Position numbers and translations under genes: made by a program
Origin: Treponema sp. UBA7590
GTDB lineage: Bacteria > Spirochaetota > Spirochaetia > Treponematales > Treponemataceae
Assembly (NCBI GenBank): GCA_002478955.1
Contig: DLKK01000006.1
Span: forward strand, 1-7,088
Reading direction: 5' to 3'
DNA length: 7,088 nt
The notes under the pieces: generated by a model
What the model was told of the DNA's origin: nothing
The model's input: the letters and a program-made list of their open reading frames with translations, nothing else
Databases searched by the model: none
Part shown: positions 1 to 6,263 of the stretch, in pieces
How the letters are laid out: each line of letters starts with the position of its first letter
Position numbering within the stretch: position 1 is the stretch's first letter

Positions 1-2279
1 CGGGATTGTTCGCCGATGTTAGTGCAAAGAAAAATGCCGATGGAACTGTAGATGTAACGTTCTTCTACGGAAACCCTCGCGCTACAGAAGTTCTCCTTGC
101 CGGTGACTTCACAAGCTGGCAGGACGGAGCGCTTCCGATGACAAAGGGAGACAAGGGCTTCTCCCTTACCCGCACATTCAAGATGGGCGAGGAGGCCCGC
201 TATAAGTTCATTTCTGACGGAAACTGGACTACTGACCTCCGTGCGCCAGACTTTGTTGACGACGGATTCGGCGGAAAGAACAGCCACATTGTAATCGCTG
301 ACCTTGTCGGCGGTGATGATGACTCAGCTGCATCAAAGGCTAAAATCAACTTTGTTTCTTGGACAATGCTTGGTGTTCAGGCTAACTATTTGACACAGAA
401 TGCAAAGAATTCAAAAGACAAAGGTCTTGACTTGGATTCTGTAAATATCGGTTTCAAATCTTATGATAAATTTACAGGTATGTTCCTTCCAAACGCACCT
501 TTCTATATTGAAATTGCCTTGGCTGAAACCGACCTGGAAGACTATTCAGCAGAAAAGAAAATCAAGCAGCTTTATGCAAAAAATTCTTTCGGTGATGATA
601 CTCTTGAATTTGAAGAAGGTTTCAAGCAGTTTGTAAGCGGTATTTTTGCAAATCCAGTTTCTTATTTTGCAAATACAACAAATAACTCTGAAGGTAAAAA
701 AGGTCCTGGAACAAACCCATTCCTTGGACACCTTAAATTCGGATGGAACACACCTTATATCAATTTCTTGACAGGTTTCAACTATGCTAAACCAGACACT
801 CGACAGGCAATTACTTGGACAACTGTATGTTCTTCTTGGGATGCTGGTTATGAGCATGTCGGTGGATTCAATCAATTCAGTCTTGGAGCAAAAGCTGTTG
901 CCGCTCTTGAGGAAGCTACAGGTGTTACATTTGACATTGGATTTGCTCCGAACAGAACAGCAGATCGACGTGGTACAAAATATGGCTACTGGGGATGGGC
1001 AGGAATCAAAAAGGATAACCTTGTAATCGACTTCCAGACAAACGGTATGTATAACGGTGATTACCTTTTCTATCAGCCAGTTGAACATGATTTCATTCTT
1101 GGTGCAAAAGATGAATTCGAAGTTGCAGATGGAAAACTTAGTGTTGCTCTCCAGGGATTGATTTCAACTCATCAGGCAGATACTGCAAAAATTGCAGCAT
1201 GGAATTTGGCTGACAATCCAGATGGTGGTAATGCTGTTGACTACTTCGGATATTCAACAGATGTTTGGTATCGTTCAGATGATTTCGATGGAATCCAGAA
1301 TATGGCTGCAAATGCGCAGGTTGGATACAAGAATGATTTGTTCAATGTAAATGTTGAGTACCGCTTCCGTGGTATGCAGGCTTCTATGCTCTATCTCCGC
1401 GAAAATCATGATGATGGTACATTCGACCTTTCAGGAGCTCTTGGTGTTTTGAACAGCCAGAGAGTTGCATTCAACGGAACTGTAAATCCAACAGAAGCAC
1501 TTAAGATTGATCTTGGTGTAAATGCAGAAATGGCTTTGAGCGAACTTAAGGCTGGTGACAAAGAATTTGACACATGGACAGCACAGTGCCCAGCATGGTG
1601 GATTTCACGTAGATTCATTGAAGAAGATGAACCATTGTTCAACAGAACTGGTGGTGCAGAATTCACTTTCAAACCTGCTGCTGCGTATACACTTGAAGAC
1701 TACAACATCATAATCGGAGCTTATGCAGACATGAACTATTGTGCATACCAGTGGTCTGATGGAATCGATGAAGATGAGGCTAACAAGTATGGTGCTTCTG
1801 ACTCTGCATTCCGATTCAAGAAAGCTGGTGCTACATTCAGCATGAAGCCGGACAGTGACATCGTAAAAGGTGTAAATGTTTACTACGGACTCGATATGTC
1901 TAACAAAGTTAAATATTTCAACACATTGATTGGCCAGGTTAAGTTCCCTATGGACATCACAGCTAACCTTGCAATTGGTCTTAAGACAGAAAACACAGCA
2001 TCTACTGACAAGTCTTTTGACTCTGACACAAACAATCCGTTCGCATTTGCTGTAGGAGTTTCAAAGCAGTTCAAGGCTGCAAAGAAACCTGTTGTTTACG
2101 CTCAGTTTGTATACAACATGGATCCGTTCAAGCACTTTGGCGATGGACAGGACGCTCTTAATCTCGATCGTGCAAACGTAAACGGAAGCCATGAAAAAGA
2201 AGGCGTTGGAAAAATCGACGCTGTTGACTGGTATGATGGACGTGCTGCAATGCGCGTAGGTATCCGTTGGGATATTTAA
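1..2279 (+). CDS. Glycogen-binding domain (CBM48/AMPK-type) fused to a probable outer-membrane beta-barrel; 5' end outside the window
   Basis: The reading frame is open through the left edge (first full codon at base 3) and ends with TAA at 2277-2279, giving about 758 visible residues. The TTG at base 6 is probably not the start: the text around it (GLFADVSA) looks like the end of a signal peptide with cleavage after LFA, so the real start should lie slightly upstream. Numbering from that TTG, residues about 12-98 form an early-set glycogen-binding domain, with LLAGDFTSWQ at 30-39, YKFISDGNW at 66-74 and a final strand HIVI. A short acidic linker follows (GGDDDSAASKAK, 102-113). From 114 to 757 the protein is rich in alternating polar/hydrophobic, aromatic-bounded strands and ends in the strand MRVGIRWDI, as expected of an outer-membrane barrel. 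Proposed role (inference): binding alpha-glucan at the outer membrane and possibly acting as a porin for it; the two downstream genes support this. I recognise the type of architecture but no characterised homologue. The barrel part could instead be a soluble beta-rich protein. Base composition changes sharply after the binding domain. Confidence 0.8.
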   Translation, partial: GLFADVSAKKNADGTVDVTFFYGNPRATEVLLAGDFTSWQDGALPMTKGDKGFSLTRTFKMGEEARYKFISDGNWTTDLRAPDFVDDGFGGKNSHIVIADLVGGDDDSAASKAKINFVSWTMLGVQANYLTQNAKNSKDKGLDLDSVNIGFKSYDKFTGMFLPNAPFYIEIALAETDLEDYSAEKKIKQLYAKNSFGDDTLEFEEGFKQFVSGIFANPVSYFANTTNNSEGKKGPGTNPFLGHLKFGWNTPYINFLTGFNYAKPDTRQAITWTTVCSSWDAGYEHVGGFNQFSLGAKAVAALEEATGVTFDIGFAPNRTADRRGTKYGYWGWAGIKKDNLVIDFQTNGMYNGDYLFYQPVEHDFILGAKDEFEVADGKLSVALQGLISTHQADTAKIAAWNLADNPDGGNAVDYFGYSTDVWYRSDDFDGIQNMAANAQVGYKNDLFNVNVEYRFRGMQASMLYLRENHDDGTFDLSGALGVLNSQRVAFNGTVNPTEALKIDLGVNAEMALSELKAGDKEFDTWTAQCPAWWISRRFIEEDEPLFNRTGGAEFTFKPAAAYTLEDYNIIIGAYADMNYCAYQWSDGIDEDEANKYGASDSAFRFKKAGATFSMKPDSDIVKGVNVYYGLDMSNKVKYFNTLIGQVKFPMDITANLAIGLKTENTASTDKSFDSDTNNPFAFAVGVSKQFKAAKKPVVYAQFVYNMDPFKHFGDGQDALNLDRANVNGSHEKEGVGKIDAVDWYDGRAAMRVGIRWDI

Positions 2280-2290
2280 AACAAAAAGTG

Positions 2291-2344
2291 AAAGCGAATT
2301 GAAATATTGCCGCTTGGCGACAGGCGGCAAGCTTCAGTGGCTTT
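2291..2344 (+). terminator. Intercistronic stem-loop between barrel gene and lipoprotein gene (weak terminator or processing element)
   Basis: A perfect 7-bp stem is formed by TTGCCGC (2307-2313) and GCGGCAA (2324-2330) around a 10-nt loop. It can be extended by TGAA (2300-2303) with TTCA (2333-2336) and AAAGC (2291-2295) with GCTTT (2340-2344), with internal bulges. Only four T residues (2342-2345) follow, so termination is probably partial. The structure sits 12 nt after the stop of the upstream gene and 35 nt before the next start. It may instead set relative expression of the two genes by partial read-through or by stabilising a processed transcript. Confidence 0.45.
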
Positions 2345-2367
2345 TACAGACTAAAGAATTATAACTT

Positions 2368-2373
2368 TAGGAG
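2368..2373 (+). promoter_or_regulatory. Ribosome binding site of the small lipoprotein gene
   Basis: TAGGAG lies 6 nt before ATG 2380, ideal spacing for a Shine-Dalgarno sequence. The following protein begins with a lipoprotein signal peptide, so this pair fixes the start. Confidence 0.8.
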
Positions 2374-2379
2374 ATAAAG

Positions 2380-3234
2380 ATGAAAAAATTACTAACTGGT
2401 GCAGTTGCCGCGCTTGCTCTTCTTTTTGGATTTGCAAGTTGTTCTGGTGATTTGCACGATGATGAAGCATTGCAGTTACCTTATATCATTGGAGATATGA
2501 ATGGTGATGGCACAGATGTAACAAGCGTAAATGGTAATGTTTCTACATATACATTCACATATAATTCAACTTGGGCTGCATGGGGTGGCGGAAGCGGAAA
2601 AATGTATTTCAAGCTTCTTAAGGTCATTGATGGCTGGAAAACACCTGGTTGGGGTTCAACAAGTGAATCTGACAATGCAGTTTTAACAGTAAATGGCGAA
2701 GCAGTTGCAGGAAAACAGGGTGGCGGACAGGCTAATTTTGAAGCAACAGGTCTTGTAAATGGCAAGGAATATACAATCACAGCTACAACATCTGGAAATG
2801 ATGTCTCTGTTACTCTTACAGGATATGTAAAACCAGATCCTGTTGAAGCTGACCTTTCTGGAATCAATTCTACAACAATGGCACAGCCAGGCGCTTACAT
2901 TGAAATCAAAGGCGATGCCTGGGGTAATTCCATTGTTGGAAAATATTTCTTCAACAAGTCTGGTGATAATTATGTAGCGATTATTCCATTTGCAATTGCA
3001 GACGATGCTACAAATGGTTGGAGTCTAGATCATTTGCAGGCATGGGGAAAAATCGGCGTAGGTGATAATGATCTCGTTGCTGCCGCAGATAAACAGTTCA
3101 ATTATGCTGACGGAGAATTAAATTTCGACGCAACAAATAATATCGACATTGCTGAAATTGTTGCTGGCACAAAAGGTATCATTACAGTAAAAGCTACTGC
3201 TGACGGTTGTACCTTAGAAGCTACTTTGTACTAA
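2380..3234 (+). CDS. Two-domain surface or periplasmic lipoprotein, putative alpha-glucan (starch/glycogen) binding, SusE/SusF-like
   Basis: The 284-residue product starts with a short basic n-region (MKK), a hydrophobic core and the lipobox F18-A19-S20-C21. It should therefore be cut and lipidated at Cys21, with an acidic tether (SGDLHDDEA) after the cysteine. Residues about 33-150 form a first beta-sandwich-like domain. It has YIIGDMNGDG near its start, aromatics W65, W68, W86 and W91 and the stretch MYFKLLKVIDGW, a pattern reminiscent of the starch-binding domains of Bacteroidetes SusE and SusF. A linker (VKPDPVEADLSG, about 150-161) leads to a second domain (about 162-284) with W181, W214 and W222. 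Both domains close with a similar strand pair (YTITATTSGNDVSVTLTGY and ITVKATADGCTLEATLY), suggesting an ancient duplication. There is no catalytic motif, so a binding role is the best inference, supported by the glycogen-binding barrel protein upstream and the pullulanase downstream. The family match is by eye only. The first-domain call is moderately secure; the ligand of the second is unknown. Confidence 0.85.
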   Translation: MKKLLTGAVAALALLFGFASCSGDLHDDEALQLPYIIGDMNGDGTDVTSVNGNVSTYTFTYNSTWAAWGGGSGKMYFKLLKVIDGWKTPGWGSTSESDNAVLTVNGEAVAGKQGGGQANFEATGLVNGKEYTITATTSGNDVSVTLTGYVKPDPVEADLSGINSTTMAQPGAYIEIKGDAWGNSIVGKYFFNKSGDNYVAIIPFAIADDATNGWSLDHLQAWGKIGVGDNDLVAAADKQFNYADGELNFDATNNIDIAEIVAGTKGIITVKATADGCTLEATLY

Positions 3235-3263
3235 TTTGAAAAAAGTCTTTTGAGTTAGAACAC

Positions 3264-3301
3264 AAAAAGGGTTGTTTCTGAAATATGGAACAGCCCTTTT
3301 T
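3264..3301 (+). terminator. Rho-independent terminator after the small lipoprotein gene
   Basis: AAAAAGGGTTGTT (3264-3276) pairs with AACAGCCCTTTTT (3289-3301), with one G-U pair, around a 12-nt loop. The 3' arm ends in a run of five T. It lies 29 nt after the stop codon, where a terminator is expected. The A-run on the 5' side would give a U-tract on the other strand too, but no minus-strand gene is seen here that would need it. It implies that the pullulanase gene is transcribed mainly from its own promoter or by read-through. Confidence 0.8.
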
Positions 3302-3382
3302 ATTGATTTTCTAAAAAAAATCATTTTACAAGCGGCATTTTTTAGGAGATTTATAAGTTTTGAAAAATAAAAAATATCACTG

Positions 3383-3388
3383 AAGGAG
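3383..3388 (+). promoter_or_regulatory. Ribosome binding site of the pullulanase gene
   Basis: AAGGAG lies 7 nt before ATG 3396. An out-of-frame ATG at 3392 is only 3 nt from this site, too close for good initiation. The frame from 3396 gives a proper lipoprotein signal peptide, so 3396 is chosen. Confidence 0.85.
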
Positions 3389-3395
3389 TAAATGA

Positions 3396-5993
3396 ATGAA
3401 AAAATTAAAATTATTCACTATACTTGCTCTATTTGTTTACGGAGTTACATTTATATCATGTAGCACAGATTCTTCTGACAGCGATGAGCCAAAGGTTGCT
3501 CTGCCGTCAGCACCAGAAACAATAGAATCTGGCTATATTAGAATAAACTACAAAGGTTCTGGAGATTGGAATCTTTGGGCCTGGAAAGATTTTGATGAGA
3601 CTGAAGTGAATAAATGCAAAAACTGGCCTGATGGTATCAAAGTTATGTATCAGAATGGAGAATTTATTTGCTGGGATTTAAAATTGGCAGAAAAACCATC
3701 AGTTCTTGGGCTCATTGTTGTAAATGACAAAGGTGTTAAGGGTGCTGGCGATGATGACATATTCTTTTATTTTCCTCAAAGATATAATGAAATATTTCTT
3801 ACTGATGATGGAACTATATATATAGATTCTGAGCTGACAGCAAAACCTGTTGGTCTAGTATCTGCAACATTGACCAGTGCCTCTGAAATTTCTTTGAACA
3901 TAGCAGGTGTTAATGTTTCAGAAAAAAATACGTCGTTACTAGACAAGAATGGAGCAATTGTTGCAATTTCCAGTTATTCAAACGAAAAACTGACACTTGC
4001 TTCTGGCATAAAAGAAACATACTCTTCTATACAACCTTTGACATTGTCAGTAAAAATTGACGACACAAATACAGATTCTGTTCAAGTTGGTCTGAAAGCA
4101 GATTTAACAGAAGATTGGTATGGAAAAACAGCTATATCAAATATAAATGACATGGGATTGACTTTGAATGGTTCAACAGCATCGTTTAAGATGTGGGCAC
4201 CACTTGCAACAAAAGTTTCCCTTGTTCTTTTTAAGGATGCGGATGCCGTTAATTCTGAAACAATATTGGAAAATTCTACAAAAGAAATGAATTCTTCCGA
4301 AGGTGGTTTTTGGACAATTGACAACGTGGATGTTTCAAGCGCCAAATATTATAAGTATAGAATCGAATCAGGTGCAGAAAGCCATGATGTCGCTGATATA
4401 TGGAGCAAAGTCGGCAGCGTTGATTCAAAGGCAAGCCAGATTATTGATATTGATGATGCAGCTTGCGTTCCATCTGCATGGGAATCAGAATATGTGAATC
4501 CATGGGCTTCCTGCAGTGAATCAAAATCATATTCTGAATCTGTAATTTATGAAATGCATATCCGTGATTGGAGCAAGGCAATCGGTAAAGATGGAAAATT
4601 TATTAATCTTGCAGAAAGCGAAGATTTTATAAATCATATTAAGGACATCGGAATTACTCATATCCAGATTTTGCCAAGTTTTGATTATGCACAGGTCAAT
4701 GCAGATTCAGATTATAACTGGGGCTATAATCCATATAACTACAATACTCCAGAAGGCCGTTATGTACAAGACATGAAAGATGGTGCAGACGCTGTAAAAC
4801 AGTTCCGACAGTTTATCAAAGCTGTGCATGATGCTGGAATAGCGGTCAATATGGACGTTGTTTACAATCATACCAGCGGAATAAAAACTGGTTCCCTTTA
4901 CGATATGACAGTTCCTGAATATTTCTATAGAATGAACTCTGCTGGAGCCTATTCAAATGGTTCAGGTTGTGGAAATGAAATTGCAACAAATCATGTTGTT
5001 GTAAAACAGTTTGTTATCGATTCTCTTGTTCATTGGATGAAAGATTATCATATTAATGGGTTCCGTTTTGATTTGATGGGATTGCACGAAACTACAACAA
5101 TGAAAGCAATCTATGCAGAACTTTCAAAAATAGATCCAAATGTAATGATTTATGGCGAACCATGGACAGGCGGAACCTCTACTGTTACTTCAGGCGTTAA
5201 AAAAGATAATATAGATGCATGTACTTCTGGAACTACAGTAAATGGTGTTGCCTGCTTTAACGATGATTTCAGAAATGCCATAAAAGGCGCGGAATTCGGT
5301 GGATTTAAGAAAGGTCATGTACAAGGAATTTTTGAGGATGATGCAATAAATGTCGGACTTTTAGGTTCATTGAAAACATCAAAATCTGGAAGTAAAAAAG
5401 GATTTACAAATCTTCTTGGTCGGTCTTTGAATTACGTGGAATGTCACGACAATTACACTTTGTTTGATAAGCTTGCAATCTCTTATTTAGGAGAAGAAAG
5501 CTATTCTGGTGATTTATTTACGGCAATTGCCCAAGAAGGTTTGGCTGCAGTAAAAGCACAGGATAAGCTCGCCGCGGCATATATTTTCCTTGCACAAGGA
5601 ACACCGTTCATAAACGGCGGTCAGGAATTCCTTAGAACAAAACAAGGTGATGAAAACAGTTACCAGTCTTCTGACTCAATCAATGGAATCAACCTTTCAT
5701 TCAAAGAAACTTATTCCGATGTCTACAGCACTTATAAAGGTCTGATTGCGCTAAGAAAGGCTAATCCAGCTGCATTTGGTGCGAATAAGGAGGCAACGGC
5801 TGAAACAGTTTCGGAAGGCGTAACAAGATACACAACCGGCGATTTCCGCGTGTTCTTCAATGCAACAGATTTTGCGGTAAACATTGATGTTTCAGGTTAT
5901 TCAAAAGTTGTTGATGTAACTTCTGGAACACCAACTGACAGTGAAATTGTTTCTTCTGTTCCGGCAAAATCTTTTGTTATTTTAGAAAAATAA
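3396..5993 (+). CDS. pulA: Type I pullulanase (GH13), lipoprotein with CBM41 and CBM48 domains
   Basis: The 865-residue enzyme should hydrolyse alpha-1,6 linkages in pullulan, amylopectin, glycogen and their limit dextrins. A lipoprotein signal ends in the lipobox F19-I20-S21-C22, followed by an acidic/serine tether (STDSSDSDEP). Residues about 46-143 form a CBM41 starch-binding domain with the W58-N59-L60-W61-A62-W63 aromatic cluster. Residues about 147-235 are a pullulanase-type linker beta domain, about 254-345 a CBM48 domain (SFKMWAPLATKVSLVLF), about 375-790 the GH13 barrel, and about 795-865 a C-terminal beta domain. The type I pullulanase signature is YNWGYNP (440-446). GH13 regions I-IV are intact: DVVYNH (487-492), GFRFDLMG with nucleophile D559, YGEPW with acid/base E588, and VECHDN with transition-state stabiliser D685. 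Length is normal for the family. The enzyme is anchored at the outer membrane or inner-membrane periplasmic face; which one cannot be told from sequence. The two preceding genes look like glucan-binding partners. An active pullulanase is nearly certain; activity on alpha-1,4 bonds (amylopullulanase) is less likely given the type I signature. Confidence 0.96.
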   Translation: MKKLKLFTILALFVYGVTFISCSTDSSDSDEPKVALPSAPETIESGYIRINYKGSGDWNLWAWKDFDETEVNKCKNWPDGIKVMYQNGEFICWDLKLAEKPSVLGLIVVNDKGVKGAGDDDIFFYFPQRYNEIFLTDDGTIYIDSELTAKPVGLVSATLTSASEISLNIAGVNVSEKNTSLLDKNGAIVAISSYSNEKLTLASGIKETYSSIQPLTLSVKIDDTNTDSVQVGLKADLTEDWYGKTAISNINDMGLTLNGSTASFKMWAPLATKVSLVLFKDADAVNSETILENSTKEMNSSEGGFWTIDNVDVSSAKYYKYRIESGAESHDVADIWSKVGSVDSKASQIIDIDDAACVPSAWESEYVNPWASCSESKSYSESVIYEMHIRDWSKAIGKDGKFINLAESEDFINHIKDIGITHIQILPSFDYAQVNADSDYNWGYNPYNYNTPEGRYVQDMKDGADAVKQFRQFIKAVHDAGIAVNMDVVYNHTSGIKTGSLYDMTVPEYFYRMNSAGAYSNGSGCGNEIATNHVVVKQFVIDSLVHWMKDYHINGFRFDLMGLHETTTMKAIYAELSKIDPNVMIYGEPWTGGTSTVTSGVKKDNIDACTSGTTVNGVACFNDDFRNAIKGAEFGGFKKGHVQGIFEDDAINVGLLGSLKTSKSGSKKGFTNLLGRSLNYVECHDNYTLFDKLAISYLGEESYSGDLFTAIAQEGLAAVKAQDKLAAAYIFLAQGTPFINGGQEFLRTKQGDENSYQSSDSINGINLSFKETYSDVYSTYKGLIALRKANPAAFGANKEATAETVSEGVTRYTTGDFRVFFNATDFAVNIDVSGYSKVVDVTSGTPTDSEIVSSVPAKSFVILEK

Positions 5994-6002
5994 TATTTTA
6001 TA

Positions 6003-6026
6003 AAAAAGGGGGCGGAGCACCGCCCC
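6003..6026 (-). terminator. Intrinsic terminator reading on the minus strand
   Basis: GGGGCGG (6009-6015) and CCGCCCC (6020-6026) form a perfect 7-bp GC stem with a 4-nt loop (AGCA). The A-run at 6002-6007 becomes a U-tract directly after the stem for minus-strand transcription, the classic layout. In the plus direction the stem is followed by TCGCTTCC, with no U-tract, so it would be a poor terminator for the pullulanase transcript, though the hairpin could still protect its 3' end. It therefore points to a transcript coming from the right on the minus strand, where only a 45-codon open frame is visible. Confidence 0.65.
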
Positions 6027-6183
6027 TCGCTTCCAAGTCAAGTCGCTTCATAAATCGTCTCTGCAAGCAGTGCCGATTTTCTCCGCTTTGTTGCCTTGTC
6101 CGCTACCCCACCCAACGGGGACACCCCGTAACGCCCCGCGCAGGCTGTAATTTCTTCACCAACAAGTCCTTTCAACCTGCTAC

Positions 6184-6221
6184 CAAGTTTTTTTCACAAA
6201 AAACTTGCAAAATTTTTTGTG
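6184..6221. repeat. Two overlapping, mutually exclusive A/T-rich inverted repeats
   Basis: CAAGTTTTTT (6184-6193) is a perfect 10-bp inverted repeat with AAAAAACTTG (6198-6207), loop TCAC. The arm CACAAAAAA (6195-6203) is also a perfect 9-bp inverted repeat with TTTTTTGTG (6213-6221). The two share bases 6198-6203, so only one hairpin can form at a time. They lie 43 nt before the start of the Rpn-family gene. They could act as a weak terminator/attenuator or as an end of a repeat element; neither role is shown. Confidence 0.5.
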
Positions 6222-6263
6222 GTTTATTTCCGTTTCTGCAATTTTTTTGCGTTAACTAGTTAT

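Larger units (their letters stand above)
5994..6263. other. Gene-poor spacer: GC-rich island with a minus-strand small ORF, then A/T-rich inverted repeats
   Basis: This 270-nt gap splits in two. Bases about 6009-6180 are unusually GC-rich (41 of 60 bases at 6081-6140), whereas 6181-6240 has only 17 of 60. On the minus strand an open frame runs from TTG at 6175 down to TGA at 6038, 45 codons, reading LKGLVGEEITACAG, then RYGVSPLGGVADKATKRRK, then SALLAETIYEAT. Its stop is 11 nt before the minus-strand terminator stem. There is no ATG and no convincing Shine-Dalgarno, so I do not call a gene; a dispersed non-coding repeat is at least as likely. A short perfect hairpin, ACGGGG/CCCCGT with loop ACA, lies at 6115-6129. 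I see no tRNA or riboswitch. Confidence 0.5.

Noticed and set aside
6..8. TTG at base 6 as the true start of the first gene
   Set aside because: The frame is open through the window edge, and the residues around it look like the end of a signal peptide, so the gene is 5' truncated by the window.
784..1026. 80-codon plus-strand frame in another register
   Set aside because: Fully inside the barrel gene, with Leu/Gln-rich shadow composition and no ribosome binding site.
546..1088. 180-codon minus-strand open frame
   Set aside because: Lies antisense inside the barrel gene, has a Cys/Ser-rich composition typical of a codon-usage shadow, and has no recognisable domain.
2061..2330. 89-codon minus-strand frame spanning the end of the barrel gene
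   Set aside because: Mostly antisense to a clearly coding region and running into the stem-loop; no start signal or family resemblance.
2360..2365. TATAAC as a -10 box for the lipoprotein gene
   Set aside because: It would place the transcript start within or beside the Shine-Dalgarno, and no -35 box lies at 16-18 bp spacing.
2481..2867. 128-codon minus-strand frame in the lipoprotein gene
   Set aside because: Antisense shadow rich in Pro, Ser and Thr; the plus strand encodes a coherent lipoprotein with signal peptide and binding site.
3325..3357. TTTACA and TATAAG as a promoter for the pullulanase gene
   Set aside because: The spacer is 21 bp, too long for a normal promoter, and such hexamers are expected by chance in this A/T-rich gap. 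A promoter between the terminator and 3396 is likely, but I cannot place it.
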